Source of the DNA: Komagataeibacter europaeus LMG 18890
GTDB lineage: Bacteria > Pseudomonadota > Alphaproteobacteria > Acetobacterales > Acetobacteraceae
Assembly: GCF_000285295.1 (NCBI RefSeq)
Contig: NZ_CADP01000005.1
Coordinates: forward strand, 31,898 to 95,897
DNA length: 64,000 nt
Direction: 5' to 3'
The number at the start of each line of letters is the position of its first letter. Positions within the stretch are counted from its first letter, which is position 1. The notes beneath the pieces were generated by a model that searched no databases, was not told the DNA's origin, and saw only the letters and a list, made by a program, of their open reading frames with translations. Shown piece after piece: positions 25,927-35,546 of this stretch. The translations under genes and the position numbers were made by a program.

Positions 25927-27075
25927 ATGAACCAGATTTCCCCCGCCCAGACAGACATCACGCCCGAACCCGGCCCCCACCATCCCGACCTGCGCCTGGT
26001 GAACGCCAACCCGGACTTCTGGTACCCGGTGGCATGGTCGGCCGACCTGAAGCGCGACAAGACGCTGGCGGTCAGTTACGCCGGCACCCCCATCGTGCTG
26101 GTCCGTCCCGATGAAGGCAGCGTCTTCGCGCTGTATGACCGCTGCCCCCACCGGCAGGTCCCGCTGAGCAAGGGCACCGTGAACGGCCAGACCGTGCGCT
26201 GCTGCTATCATGGCTGGGCCTTTGGCCGTTCGGGCCGCTGCATCGACGTGCCCTACCTTGGCAAGGGCAAGCTGCCCAACGGCGTGCGTACCTTCCCCGT
26301 GCGGGAGGCCGGCGGGCTGATCTTCGTCTTTCCCGGCGACCCGGAAAAGGCCGACAGCACGCCGTTCCCCAAGCTGGCCCAGACGGACAACCCCAAATAC
26401 AAGACCAAGCATTTCAGCCCGCGGGTGAACTGCCACTACACCTTCATGCATGAAAACCTGATAGACATGAACCATCAGTTCCTGCACCGCCGCCAGATGG
26501 GCCAGATCAAGGCCCGCTTCCTGGGGCAGGACAAGGGCGAGGACTTCATCGAGGCGCGCTACAGCTTCATGCGCTGCGCGGGGCAGCAGCCGTTGGCCGA
26601 ACGCCTGATCTTTGGCAAGCACAAGGACCTGCAGGGCAAGGAACAGCCCGTTGAGGAAGTTGTAACGATCCGTACGGAATATCCGTACCAGACCCTGCGC
26701 ATCACCGACAAGGACGGTGACCTGATCATGGACCTGTGGGCCGCCTACGTGCCGCTGGACAAGGACGAACGCGTCACCCAGTCCTTTGGCCTGCTGTCCA
26801 TCCTGCGCCCGCAGACCCCGTTCCTGATCGACGTGATCTGGCCCGCGCTGGGCTGGTTCACCAACCGCATCTTCCTTGAGGACAAGGAAATCGTGGAACT
26901 GGAACAGGCGGCATGGAACGAAGCTGGCTATGATCGCAACGTGGAAATCTTCCCCGTGGTCAAGGCGCTGCGCGAACTGCTGATCCGCTGTGGCATTCCG
27001 CAGGACATGCCGCCCGCCACCGCCGAAAAGCAGCCAGCCCCCCCCACCCCGGCCGAACCCGCCACGTCGGCCTGA
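25927..27075 (+). CDS. Rieske non-heme iron oxygenase, alpha-subunit type
   Basis: 382-aa cytoplasmic oxygenase. The Rieske [2Fe-2S] ligands are C73-x-H75 (DRCPHRQVPL) and C92-x2-H95 (RCCYHGWAF). The mononuclear iron site reads N-x2-D-x2-H-x3-H in HENLIDMNHQFLHRR. The substrate is unknown; relatives hydroxylate, demethylate or desaturate rings and sterol-like molecules. No ferredoxin or reductase partner is encoded nearby. A GTG at 25885 in frame would add 14 residues. A Pro-rich tail closes the protein. Confidence 0.88.
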   Translation: MNQISPAQTDITPEPGPHHPDLRLVNANPDFWYPVAWSADLKRDKTLAVSYAGTPIVLVRPDEGSVFALYDRCPHRQVPLSKGTVNGQTVRCCYHGWAFGRSGRCIDVPYLGKGKLPNGVRTFPVREAGGLIFVFPGDPEKADSTPFPKLAQTDNPKYKTKHFSPRVNCHYTFMHENLIDMNHQFLHRRQMGQIKARFLGQDKGEDFIEARYSFMRCAGQQPLAERLIFGKHKDLQGKEQPVEEVVTIRTEYPYQTLRITDKDGDLIMDLWAAYVPLDKDERVTQSFGLLSILRPQTPFLIDVIWPALGWFTNRIFLEDKEIVELEQAAWNEAGYDRNVEIFPVVKALRELLIRCGIPQDMPPATAEKQPAPPTPAEPATSA

Positions 27076-27082
27076 CCGTCCC

Positions 27083-27108
27083 GCCCGCCATCCGCACGGG
27101 TGGCGGGC
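27083..27108 (+). terminator. Hairpin after the Rieske gene
   Basis: GCCCGCCA (27083-27090) pairs perfectly with TGGCGGGC (27101-27108), starting eight bases past the stop. The following tract (ATTCCTTGT) is only weakly T-rich, so termination may be partial. Confidence 0.55.
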
Positions 27109-27139
27109 ATTCCTTGTCCCACCTAGCGAAAACGCCCCC

Positions 27140-27331
27140 ATGACCGAACGGCCTGACACCCCCCGCCTGACCGACCGGGCCGAGGCCGCGCGCCAGGAAC
27201 GCCTTGCGCGCGAGACCGAGGCCCTGCGCGCCAACCTGCGCCGGCGCAAGCAGCAGAGCCGTGCCCGCACGGCCCCCGCACCCGATGCGCCCACCCCCGG
27301 CAGCAGCGACACGTCCCGCAACGAAGCGTGA
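27140..27331 (+). CDS. Small basic hypothetical protein
   Basis: 63-aa product starting MTERPDTPRLTDRAEAARQE. A charged helix (about residues 9-40, Arg/Glu/Ala-rich, ending RRRKQQSR) is followed by a Pro/Ala tail. There is no membrane segment. Short proteins of this kind are common in Acetobacteraceae annotations, but I cannot name a family. It lies between the Rieske gene and dcd with normal spacing, and codon use looks coding. Low certainty. Confidence 0.5.
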   Translation: MTERPDTPRLTDRAEAARQERLARETEALRANLRRRKQQSRARTAPAPDAPTPGSSDTSRNEA

Positions 27332-27426
27332 TTGCAGTTGCGGTCTGACGGTCACTTCGTTAGTGGTCGCGCACGGCCGACGGGTTGCCCGCGTGCCGCG
27401 CCACTGATGCCGAAGGAAGGGACAGC

Positions 27427-27981
27427 ATGCCAATAATGCCCGATACGTGGATTCGCCGCATGGCCACGGACCACGGCATGATCGAACCCTTCGTGGAAAA
27501 ACAGAGCCGCGAGGGCGTGATCTCCTTCGGGCTGTCGTCGTACGGGTACGATGCGCGCGTCGCCAATGAATTCAAGATTTTCACCGACGTGGACAACGCG
27601 GTGGTCGATCCCAAGAACTTTGCCGAAAACAGCTTCGTCACCCGCCGGGGCGACTGCTGCACCATTCCGCCCCACAGCTTCGTGCTGGCGCACACGGTCG
27701 AATATTTCCGCATACCGCGCGATACGCTGGTGGTCTGCCTGGGCAAGTCCACCTATGCGCGCTGCGGCATCATCGTGAACGTGACCCCGCTGGAGCCGGA
27801 ATGGGAAGGGCAGGTCACGATCGAGATCAGCAACACCACCCCCCTGCCCGCGCGCATTTACGCGAATGAGGGGATCTGCCAGTTCCTGTTCTTCCAGGGG
27901 GCATCGCCCTGCGAAGTCAGCTACGCCGACCGCAAGGGCAAATACATGGGGCAGGTCGGCGTCGCCCCGCCGCGCATGTAA
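27427..27981 (+). CDS. dcd: dCTP deaminase
   Basis: Deaminates dCTP to dUTP, the first step toward dTTP. The 184-aa product starts [13 protein letters not shown] with GAAGGAAGGG upstream. Typical motifs are [21 protein letters not shown] and [17 protein letters not shown], the last carrying the catalytic Glu. There is no sign of the bifunctional dUTPase form. murA follows after 18 bases, suggesting co-transcription. Confidence 0.95.
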   Translation: MPIMPDTWIRRMATDHGMIEPFVEKQSREGVISFGLSSYGYDARVANEFKIFTDVDNAVVDPKNFAENSFVTRRGDCCTIPPHSFVLAHTVEYFRIPRDTLVVCLGKSTYARCGIIVNVTPLEPEWEGQVTIEISNTTPLPARIYANEGICQFLFFQGASPCEVSYADRKGKYMGQVGVAPPRM

Positions 27982-27999
27982 GGGCAGGAACCGCACATC

Positions 28000-29262
28000 A
28001 TGGACCGTTTCATCATTCACGGCGGCCACCCGCTGCGTGGGGACATCGTCATTGGCGGGGCCAAGAATTCCGCCCTCAAGCTGCTGGTGGCGGGGTTGCT
28101 GACCCCCGAAAAGCTGGTGCTGGACAATGTCCCGCGCATTGCCGACATCCGCACCATGCGCAGGCTGCTTGAACAGCACGGCCTGACGGTCGAGGACATC
28201 AGCGGTGACGGCGACACGCTGTCGATTGGCGGCGAGATCACTAATACCGAAGCCCCCTACAACATCGTCTCCAAGATGCGGGCCTCGATCCTTGTGCTCG
28301 GCCCGCTCCTGGCACGTTGCGGCGAAGCCCGCGTCTCACTGCCCGGCGGCTGCGCCATCGGCACGCGCCCGGTTGACCTGCACCTCAAGGCGCTGGAAAC
28401 GCTGGGGGCGAAGATCACGCTGGAAAACGGCTACATCCATGCCGAAGCCCCCAATGGCCTGAAGGGGGAACGGGTGATCCTGCCGTTCGCATCCGTCGGG
28501 GCCACGGAAAACCTGCTGATGGCCGCCACATTGGCCAGGGGGCGCACCGAGATCGTCAATGCTGCGCGTGAGCCCGAGATCGGGGATCTGGTCGGCTGCC
28601 TCAACGCCATGGGCGCGCGCATTACCGGCATTGGCACGGGCAAGCTGGTGATTGACGGCGTGGAAGGACTGCATGGCGCGCGTTACCGCGTCATGCCCGA
28701 CCGGATCGAATGCGGCACCTATGCCTGTGCTGCCGCCATTACCGGCGGCGAACTGCGGCTGGTGGATGGTCAGGTCGAACACCTTGGCGCCGTGGTGCGC
28801 GCGCTGGAGGAAGCGGGCGTGGAAATGGTGCAGGAAGAAGGGGCCGTACGCGTGCAGCGCACGGGCGCGCTGCGCGGGGTTGATATCATGACCGAACCCT
28901 ACCCCGGCTTTCCCACCGACATGCAGGCCCAGTTCATGGCGCTGCTGTCGGTGGCCGAAGGGGCATCGATGGTTACCGAGACCATTTTCGAAAACCGCTT
29001 CATGCATGTCCCCGAACTCAACCGCATGGGCGCGCGCATCAACGTGCACGGGTCTTCCGCCATTATCCGGGGTGTGCATTCGCTGTCCGGCGCGCCGGTC
29101 ATGGCGACCGACCTGCGGGCGTCGTTCTCGCTTATCATCGCGGGGCTTGCGGCGCATGGGGAGACGATCCTGAGCCGCGTCTATCACCTTGACCGTGGAT
29201 ATGAGGCGGTGGAGCGCAAGCTGGCGCAGTGCGGCGCGCATATCGAACGCGTTTCCGACTAG
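28000..29262 (+). CDS. murA: UDP-N-acetylglucosamine 1-carboxyvinyltransferase
   Basis: First committed step of peptidoglycan synthesis: transfers enolpyruvate from PEP to UDP-GlcNAc in the cytoplasm. It is 420 aa, the usual length. The active-site Cys (fosfomycin target) is in [13 protein letters not shown] near residue 118. The N-terminus [20 protein letters not shown] and the [12 protein letters not shown] helix are standard. Presence of the Cys (not Asp) predicts the normal fosfomycin-sensitive form. Confidence 0.97.
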   Translation: MDRFIIHGGHPLRGDIVIGGAKNSALKLLVAGLLTPEKLVLDNVPRIADIRTMRRLLEQHGLTVEDISGDGDTLSIGGEITNTEAPYNIVSKMRASILVLGPLLARCGEARVSLPGGCAIGTRPVDLHLKALETLGAKITLENGYIHAEAPNGLKGERVILPFASVGATENLLMAATLARGRTEIVNAAREPEIGDLVGCLNAMGARITGIGTGKLVIDGVEGLHGARYRVMPDRIECGTYACAAAITGGELRLVDGQVEHLGAVVRALEEAGVEMVQEEGAVRVQRTGALRGVDIMTEPYPGFPTDMQAQFMALLSVAEGASMVTETIFENRFMHVPELNRMGARINVHGSSAIIRGVHSLSGAPVMATDLRASFSLIIAGLAAHGETILSRVYHLDRGYEAVERKLAQCGAHIERVSD

Positions 29263-29362
29263 CTGCCGCCAGAAAAGCGCCCTTCCTGCATGATGGCTGA
29301 ATGTGGTATGCGCGCATGTCGCCAAGGGCGCCCCGCACCATGCGGCGCAACCCCAGCCTTCA

Positions 29363-30103
29363 ATGTCGGAGAATGCATTGACCGTCCTGTCACCGGCCCA
29401 GACCGCCATTCCGGAAACGGATAGCCCGCTGATACTCGCCCTGCCCAAGGGCCGTATCCTCAAAGCCGCGGCGCCGCTTCTGCATATGGCGGGCATTGTG
29501 CCCGGCCCGGATTTCAATGACGAAAAAAGCCGTCTGCTCCGCTTTGAAACCAATGATCCGAACATTGACGTGGTGCGCGTGCGCTCGTTCGATGTCGCGA
29601 CCTTCGTCGCCTTTGGCGGCGCGCAGATCGGCATATGCGGCGCTGATGTGCTGATGGAATTCGACTACCCCGAAATCTATGCCCCGCTTGACCTGGGGAT
29701 CGGGGGCTGCCGCATTTCCATTGCCCAGCCCAGGGACCGCAGCGGGCTGGAAGACAATCCCAACCGCCTGTCACAGGTGCGGGTGGCGACCAAGTATCCG
29801 TCCATCACGCGCCGCCATTTCGCCGCGCGCGGCATCAACGCCAGCATCGTCCATCTGCATGGCGCGATGGAACTGGCCCCGGTTCTGGACCTGTCGCACC
29901 TGATCGTGGATCTGGTGGATACGGGGTCCACCCTGCGCGCCAACGGGCTGGAGGAAACCCACACCATCGCCCATGTCACCAGCCGCCTGATCGTGAACCG
30001 CACGGCGCTGAAAACCCAGCCCGAGCGCATAGGCGCCATCATCAACCGTTTCCGCACGGCGCTGGCCTCCAGCGCCGCACAAGCCAAGGACCAGCAGGCA
30101 TGA
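29363..30103 (+). CDS. hisG: ATP phosphoribosyltransferase, catalytic subunit (short form)
   Basis: First enzyme of histidine synthesis, joining ATP and PRPP. The 246-aa product has the N-terminal ALPKGRILKAA, GICGADVLMEFD and the PRPP loop LVDTGSTLRANGLEE. It lacks the extra C-terminal regulatory domain of long HisG. Short HisG normally needs HisZ, which is not seen here. Its stop overlaps the hisD start by four bases. Confidence 0.95.
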   Translation: MSENALTVLSPAQTAIPETDSPLILALPKGRILKAAAPLLHMAGIVPGPDFNDEKSRLLRFETNDPNIDVVRVRSFDVATFVAFGGAQIGICGADVLMEFDYPEIYAPLDLGIGGCRISIAQPRDRSGLEDNPNRLSQVRVATKYPSITRRHFAARGINASIVHLHGAMELAPVLDLSHLIVDLVDTGSTLRANGLEETHTIAHVTSRLIVNRTALKTQPERIGAIINRFRTALASSAAQAKDQQA

Positions 30104-31404
30104 AGCGCCTTGATACTGCCCAGCCCGATTTCAGGGCCGGATTCGCCAGCCTGCTGGCTGACCGTGACAGTGACACCGCCCGCGTGGACGGCCCTGTAAC
30201 CGAAATCCTGGCTGCCGTGCGCGCGCGCGGCGATGACGCATTGTGCGAATTCACCAACCGCTTCGACCGGGCCGATGTCACCCCCGCAACCCTGCGGATC
30301 ACGCCACAGGAAGTCGAGACCGCCTGCACGCAGGTTCCGGCCGCACTGCTGGACGCGCTGGAAACCGCCGCCACGCGGATCGAGTCGTTCCACAGGGCGC
30401 AGATGCCATCCGACATGCGTTACGTGGATGACGCCGGGGTAACGCTGGGCATGCGCTGGACGGCGCTGGATTCGGTGGGGCTGTACGTGCCGGGTGGCAA
30501 GGCGGCGTATCCGTCCTCCGTGCTGATGAACGCCATTCCCGCCCATGTGGCGGGGGTGGGGCGCATCGCCATGTGCGTGCCCACGCCCGATGGGGTGCTC
30601 AACCCGCTGGTGCTGGTGGCGGCGCGACGCGCGGGGGTTACCGAGATCTATCGCGTGGGCGGGGCGCAGGCGGTGGGCGCCATGGCCTATGGCACGGCCA
30701 CCATCGCGCCGGTGGACCGTGTGGTGGGACCGGGCAACGCCTATGTGGCCGAAGCGAAGCGGCAGGTCTTCGGCACGGTGGGAATCGACAGCATCGCCGG
30801 TCCGTCCGAAGTGGTGGTGATCGCCGATGGCAACAATGACCCCCGCGCCATCGCACTCGACCTGCTGGCGCAGGCGGAACATGACCCCATGGCCCAGTCC
30901 ATCCTGATCACGCCGGATACGGACATGGCGGCAAAGGTGGAACGGGCGGTCGCAACCGAACTGGAAACCCTGCCCCGCGCCGAAATCGCCCGCACCAGCT
31001 GGGATGCCCATGGCGCAATCATCACGGTGCGTGACCTGAATGAGGCCGCCGACCTTGTAAACACCATCGCGCCTGAACATCTGGAACTCATGATCGATGA
31101 TCCGGCGCCCACATTCCGCCGCGTGCGGCATGCTGGCGCCATCTTTGTCGGTCGGTACTGCCCCGAGGCCATTGGCGATTATGTCGGTGGTCCCAACCAC
31201 GTGCTGCCCACCAGCCGCACGGCGCGTTTTTCATCCGGGCTGTCGGTGTTCGACTTTATCAAGCGCACCACGTTCATCGAGGCCCAGCCCGAGTCGCTGC
31301 GCAAGATCGGCCCCGCCGCCGTCAGCCTGGCACAGGCCGAAGGCCTTGACGCACATGCGCTGAGCGTGTCGGTCCGGCTGGCCGATCTTGATCGCCGCGC
31401 ATAA
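30100..31404 (+). CDS. hisD: Histidinol dehydrogenase
   Basis: Zinc- and NAD-dependent enzyme for the last two steps of histidine synthesis. Its 434 aa are typical. Features include VGLYVPGGKAAYPSSVLMN, RVGGAQAVGAMAYGT, VVGPGNAYVAEAKR and the catalytic region TIAPEHLEL. It is coupled to hisG by an ATGA overlap; the other his genes are not in the window. Confidence 0.97.
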   Translation: MKRLDTAQPDFRAGFASLLADRDSDTARVDGPVTEILAAVRARGDDALCEFTNRFDRADVTPATLRITPQEVETACTQVPAALLDALETAATRIESFHRAQMPSDMRYVDDAGVTLGMRWTALDSVGLYVPGGKAAYPSSVLMNAIPAHVAGVGRIAMCVPTPDGVLNPLVLVAARRAGVTEIYRVGGAQAVGAMAYGTATIAPVDRVVGPGNAYVAEAKRQVFGTVGIDSIAGPSEVVVIADGNNDPRAIALDLLAQAEHDPMAQSILITPDTDMAAKVERAVATELETLPRAEIARTSWDAHGAIITVRDLNEAADLVNTIAPEHLELMIDDPAPTFRRVRHAGAIFVGRYCPEAIGDYVGGPNHVLPTSRTARFSSGLSVFDFIKRTTFIEAQPESLRKIGPAAVSLAQAEGLDAHALSVSVRLADLDRRA

Positions 31405-31501
31405 GGAAACTTGACCCCGGCGGTGAGTATCCCCACATAAACCAACCGTATTGCGCTGCGGGCCCGCAGCATGACGGCAATTTTGATGATTGAAGGACAC
31501 G

Positions 31502-31720
31502 ATGTCTAAAGAAGACATGATCGAATTCAGTGGCACAGTAACCGAACTGCTGCCCAATGCCATGTTCCGCGTGACACTGGACAATGAGCATACCATCCTG
31601 GCCCATACCAGCGGCAAGATGCGCAAGAACCGTATCCGCGTGCTGGCGGGTGACCGCGTGAATGTGGAAATGACGCCTTATGACCTGACAAAAGGTCGCA
31701 TCACGTTCCGCTTCAAGTAA
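31502..31720 (+). CDS. infA: Translation initiation factor IF-1
   Basis: 72-aa S1/OB-fold protein that occupies the ribosomal A site during initiation. The start [19 protein letters not shown] at 31502 matches the family; the upstream in-frame Met would add four residues. [20 protein letters not shown] and the C-terminal GRITFRFK are diagnostic. It heads an infA-maf-rng-yacG cluster, an order seen in many alphaproteobacteria. Confidence 0.97.
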   Translation: MSKEDMIEFSGTVTELLPNAMFRVTLDNEHTILAHTSGKMRKNRIRVLAGDRVNVEMTPYDLTKGRITFRFK

Positions 31721-31736
31721 GCCGCCCTTGTCGGTC

Positions 31737-32366
31737 ATGACCGCAGACGCCGCTCCATCCGGGGCGGATAAGGGGGTGCAGCTTGTCCTTGCCTCGGCTT
31801 CTCCCCGCAGGCTTGCGCTCCTGCGCCAGATCGGGCTGGTTCCCGATCAGGTGCATCCAGCCGATATTGATGAAACGCCCCGGCGTGACGAACTGCCGCG
31901 CCCCCATGCCCAGCGTCTGGCGACGGAAAAGGCCGAACACGTAGCGGACGCGCTGGACATTCCGGCACTGATCATCGCGGCCGATACGGTCGTGGCCCTT
32001 GGCCGGCGTATCCTGCCCAAGGCGGAAGATGCGGATACCGCGCGCGCCTGCCTGAACCTGCTGTCGGGACGGCGTCATACCGTGTTTACCGCCGTTGCCA
32101 TCCGGCCTACCTCCACATGGTCCGGTGGGCGTGCGTGCAACAGGCTGGTTGCCAGCACGGTCACGTTTTCCCGCCTGACAGCGGCACAGATTGATGCGCT
32201 GATTGACGCAGGCGACTGGAATGGCAAGGCCGGGGGGTATGCCATACAGGGCCATGCGGCGGCATTCGTCCGCTTCATGTCGGGCAGTTACACCGGCATT
32301 GTCGGCCTGCCACTGTTTGAAACCGCGCAGATGCTGCGCGGGCAGAAGGGATGCTGGCTCCGGTGA
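31737..32366 (+). CDS. Maf-family nucleoside triphosphate pyrophosphatase
   Basis: House-cleaning enzyme that hydrolyses non-canonical or methylated NTPs. It is 209 aa with the signature LVLASASPRRLALL near the N-terminus, catalytic IIAADTVVALG and DWNGKAGGYAIQGHAAAF. An upstream TTG at 31728 is an alternative start, but the ATG is preferred. The 3' end overlaps the RNase gene by 16 bases. Which Maf subgroup (dTTP/UTP or m7GTP) it belongs to cannot be settled by eye. Confidence 0.92.
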   Translation: MTADAAPSGADKGVQLVLASASPRRLALLRQIGLVPDQVHPADIDETPRRDELPRPHAQRLATEKAEHVADALDIPALIIAADTVVALGRRILPKAEDADTARACLNLLSGRRHTVFTAVAIRPTSTWSGGRACNRLVASTVTFSRLTAAQIDALIDAGDWNGKAGGYAIQGHAAAFVRFMSGSYTGIVGLPLFETAQMLRGQKGCWLR

Positions 32367-33481
32367 GCATGCGCATCTGCGCCAGCAGCAGCCCCGGAGA
32401 GGTCCGCATCGCCGTAATGGACAATGGCGTCATGCAGGATTTCGCCGTGTGGCGGCCTGACATGGCGGATGGCGTGGGCGATATCTATCGCGCGCGCGTC
32501 AGTGCCCATGTCCCGGCACTCGGCGGCACGTTCATTACCCTGCCGGGACTCGAACAGGCTGGTTTCCTGCCGGATTCGGAAGGACTGGGTCCGCTGACAC
32601 AGGGACAGACCGTCCTTGTGACCGTCACCCGCAGCGCGCAGGGGGGCAAGGGCGTGCGGCTGGGCGCGCGCAACCTGCCATCCGACCTGCCCGGCGGGTC
32701 GGACCCCAGTCTGCTGCGCCGTGGCCCTACGCCGCTGGAACGGCTGGCGCGGTATTATCCGCTGGCGCCCATTGTTATTGATGACGCCGCCATTGCAGTA
32801 CTGCTGCCCGCTACCTTCCATTCACGCCTGACACGCGTCAACTGTGCGTTCGACAGCGACCTGCGTGCACAGGCCGATGCGCTGGAAGATCCCGTCGTGT
32901 CCCTGCCCGGCGGCATGTCAGCCAGCATCACGCCCACGCCCGCGCTGGTGGCGATCGACATGGATGGCGGGGCCACCAGCATGGATCGCCGCCCCAAGCA
33001 GACGGCGCAGTTTGCCGCCAACCGCGATGCCCTGCCTGACCTGTTGCGCCAGTTACGGCTGCGCAACCTGTCCGGGGCGATCATTGTTGATGTTGCCGGA
33101 CTTGCCATACGCAAGCGTCGTGCCCTGTCGGAAACGGTCGAGGCGTTACTGAAGAACGACCCGCTGCGTCCACGCTTCCTGGGCTTTACAGCGCTGGGGC
33201 TGGCGGAAATTGTCCGTCCGCGTGTGCATCCACCGCTGCATGAACTGTTCCAGTCGCGCGAAGGCCGTCTGCTGCGTGCGCTGCGCGGGCAGATGCAGGC
33301 CTATCGTGGCATGCCGCCTGATGGTCGGCCTGTCATGCTGGGGTGCGGTTATGGCATCATGGCGCTGTTGCAGGACCATCCGGGCTGGATGGAGGATTTC
33401 ATGCGCCTGACGGGCCGCGTGCTTCAGCCTGTCATGGATCAGGGCCTGCCTGCCAATGGCTGGAGATTCGATCATGGCTGA
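32351..33481 (+). CDS. Ribonuclease E/G family protein, short RNase G-like form
   Basis: 376 aa. An N-terminal S1-like region (to about 110) is followed by the RNase E/G catalytic domain: VAIDMDGGATS supplies the first metal Asp, and QLRLRNLSGAIIVDVAGL the second (Asp in IVDV). The family runs about 490 aa (RNase G) to over 1000 (RNase E). This copy lacks the zinc-link and C-terminal part, so it should not be the organism's main degradosome nuclease. Position between maf and yacG is conserved in alphaproteobacteria. Confidence 0.85.
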   Translation: MLAPVSMRICASSSPGEVRIAVMDNGVMQDFAVWRPDMADGVGDIYRARVSAHVPALGGTFITLPGLEQAGFLPDSEGLGPLTQGQTVLVTVTRSAQGGKGVRLGARNLPSDLPGGSDPSLLRRGPTPLERLARYYPLAPIVIDDAAIAVLLPATFHSRLTRVNCAFDSDLRAQADALEDPVVSLPGGMSASITPTPALVAIDMDGGATSMDRRPKQTAQFAANRDALPDLLRQLRLRNLSGAIIVDVAGLAIRKRRALSETVEALLKNDPLRPRFLGFTALGLAEIVRPRVHPPLHELFQSREGRLLRALRGQMQAYRGMPPDGRPVMLGCGYGIMALLQDHPGWMEDFMRLTGRVLQPVMDQGLPANGWRFDHG

Positions 33482-33680
33482 ACCATCCACCCTTCCCCCC
33501 TGCCCCATCTGCGGCCAGCCGGCACAGCCGCAATACCGGCCATTCTGTTCACGCCGCTGCGCGGATGTTGACCTGGGCCGCTGGTTTTCCGGCCAGTACC
33601 GCGTGCCGTCGGCAGAGATTCCATCTGCAGAGGATGAAAAATACACAAGACGGGTTGATCCCGATGATGAGGTAGGTTAA
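33474..33680 (+). CDS. yacG: DNA gyrase inhibitor YacG
   Basis: 68-aa zinc-finger protein that binds GyrB and inhibits gyrase in E. coli. Zinc ligands are in PPCPICGQPA and RPFCSRRCADVDLGRW, the defining pattern. The ATG at 33474 overlaps the RNase stop by eight bases, so it is translationally coupled. The acidic tail is longer than the minimum but ordinary. Confidence 0.93.
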   Translation: MAEPSTLPPCPICGQPAQPQYRPFCSRRCADVDLGRWFSGQYRVPSAEIPSAEDEKYTRRVDPDDEVG

Positions 33681-33740
33681 ACGCTTGTCCAACGTCACGG
33701 CGGTCCTGACTGCCTGACATAGCCGGACAGACGGCCCGGT

Positions 33741-33816
33741 GCCCAAGTAGCTCAGTTGGTAGAGCATGCGACTGAAAATCGCAGTGTCGGTGGTTCGATC
33801 CCGCCCTTGGGCACCA
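33741..33816 (+). tRNA. tRNA-Phe (anticodon GAA), CCA encoded
   Basis: The 76-base cloverleaf has acceptor GCCCAAG/CTTGGGC, D-arm with AGCTCAGTTGGTAGAGC, anticodon GAA in ACTGAAAATC, T-arm GGTTCGATCCC and an encoded 3' CCA. It lies 60 bases after yacG with no intervening gene. Confidence 0.97.
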
Positions 33817-33965
33817 TTTGATTTCCTGAAAAAACAGTCAGTCATGTAATTCAAGCCATCGGGTTTGGCTGATTTGGCGTGTCATCAGCCCTGCAGGCAG
33901 GGCATGTTTCCGCTCAAAGCGCACTTCAAGAAGTCCGACCGGTCAAATCCCACGGATCATGAAGA

Positions 33966-34045
33966 CGTTCTTGATGAAGCTTTTTTCAAAAAGTTTCAGA
34001 AGAATGCCGCCTTTTCTGAAAAAAGGCGGCATCCAGAAACTTTTA
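33966..34045. repeat. Dispersed double-hairpin intergenic repeat, copy 3
   Basis: Same orientation as copy 2: GAAGCTTTTTTCAAAAAGTTTC followed by GCCGCCTTTTCTGAAAAAAGGCGGC (hairpins at about 33976-33997 and 34006-34030). It lies between tRNA-Phe and the convergent pyrC gene. The rest of the gap (33817-33965) shows no gene. Confidence 0.8.
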
Positions 34046-34069
34046 CTGTTTTTCTGTCTGTAGCCTCTT

Positions 34070-35410
34070 TCAGGCGGATTGCGGGCGGTCCGTGGCCTCG
34101 AACAGCAGCGGCGCGCCCTGGGCCGTGGGGGCAAGCTGGCCTTCCCACATGGCGACATTACCACGAATGATCGTACCGACAGGACGCCCCGTCAGTTCGC
34201 GACCGACAAACGGCGACCAACCACATTTGGAGGCCAGCCATTCCTGCTGCACCGTCCAGCGCGCGGCCAGGTCAACCACCGAGAAGTCGGCATCATACCC
34301 CACGGCAATGCGCCCCTTGCGCACCAGCCCGAACAGGCGCTGCGGCCCGGCCGATGTCATATCCACCACCCGGCGCAGCGACAGGCGGCCATGCGCCACA
34401 TGGTCCAGCATGAGCGGCAGCAGCGTCTGCACGCCGGGCATGCCAGAAGGGGTTTCCGGATAGCTGCGCTGCTTGGCTTCCAGCGTATGGGGGGCGTGGT
34501 CGGAACCAATGATGTCGGGCACGCCCTGCCCCATCCAGTACCACAGGCCATCACGCCATTTGCGGCCACGGATGGGCGGGTTCATCTGCGCCAGCGTTCC
34601 CAGTTCGGCATAGGCTTCCTCACCCGCCAGCGTCAGGTGCTGGGGCGTGACCTCGCAACTGGCGATATCCTTGTGACCGGACAGGAATTCCAGTTCCGCG
34701 GGCGTCGTGATGTGCAGCACATGGATGCGACGCCCCGTACTCCGCGCCAGGCGCACGATGCGCCGTGTCGCGCGCAGGGCCGTTTCCTCATCACGCCAGA
34801 CAGGGTGACTGGACGGATCACCGGCCTTGCGTTCGGACAGGCGTTCATGCAGGCGCGCCTCGTCTTCGGCATGGATGGCGACACGGCGGCGGCCCGAACG
34901 CAACACCCGTTCCAGCACCGCGTCATCGGACACCAGCAGGCTGCCTGTGGAAGACCCCATGAAAATCTTGATCCCCGCCGTGCCAGGCAGCATTTCCAGT
35001 TCACCGCACCGGTCGGCATTGTCCGTGGTGGCGCCCACATAGAAGGCATGGTCGCACCACATGCGCCCGCGCGCGCGTTCCAGCTTGTCCAGAACGGCTT
35101 CGGGCCGGTCGGTGGCGGGCTTGGTATTGGGCATTTCGAACACGGCGGTCACGCCACCCATTACGGCAGCCATGCTGCCGGTCGCCAAGTCCTCCGCCCC
35201 GGTCAGGCCCGGTTCACGGAAATGGACCTGCGTGTCGATCACGCCGGGCAGGATCGTCAGGCCGGTACAGTCAATGACGCGACCGGCATCCCCCTGTCCC
35301 CCGATGCGGGCAATCCGCCCGTCACGCACGTACACATCGGTCACGACGGTGGCATCTGGCAGGACAACGCTGCCATTTTTCAGACAAAGATCAAAAACGG
35401 GTAAGGTCAT
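34070..35410 (-). CDS. pyrC: Dihydroorotase, class I (COG0044 type)
   Basis: Zinc amidohydrolase forming dihydroorotate in pyrimidine synthesis. It is 446 aa. The metal HxH is in DTQVHFREPGL, further ligands are in IHAEDE and HVLHITTP, and the active-site Asp in IIGSDHAPHTLEAK. A hydantoinase/allantoinase identity is less likely given FREPG and MPNTKPAT. It stands alone, not beside pyrB. Confidence 0.92.
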   Translation of the reverse strand: MTLPVFDLCLKNGSVVLPDATVVTDVYVRDGRIARIGGQGDAGRVIDCTGLTILPGVIDTQVHFREPGLTGAEDLATGSMAAVMGGVTAVFEMPNTKPATDRPEAVLDKLERARGRMWCDHAFYVGATTDNADRCGELEMLPGTAGIKIFMGSSTGSLLVSDDAVLERVLRSGRRRVAIHAEDEARLHERLSERKAGDPSSHPVWRDEETALRATRRIVRLARSTGRRIHVLHITTPAELEFLSGHKDIASCEVTPQHLTLAGEEAYAELGTLAQMNPPIRGRKWRDGLWYWMGQGVPDIIGSDHAPHTLEAKQRSYPETPSGMPGVQTLLPLMLDHVAHGRLSLRRVVDMTSAGPQRLFGLVRKGRIAVGYDADFSVVDLAARWTVQQEWLASKCGWSPFVGRELTGRPVGTIIRGNVAMWEGQLAPTAQGAPLLFEATDRPQSA

Positions 35411-35546
35411 GGGACTATCCTGTGGCCATTGCCCGCAGGTCGGCAGCGCGGGCGGGAAATACGCGCCGGGCCACGCCTGTGCCCGCCACGTCCTGACCCG
35501 ATGTATGGCACGCGCCCGGTAGCATGCAAACCATCCCCATAACGAA

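Noticed and set aside
25747..27321. 524-codon minus-strand frame opposite the Rieske gene
   Set aside because: The plus strand carries an intact Rieske oxygenase; the antisense product has no recognisable domain.
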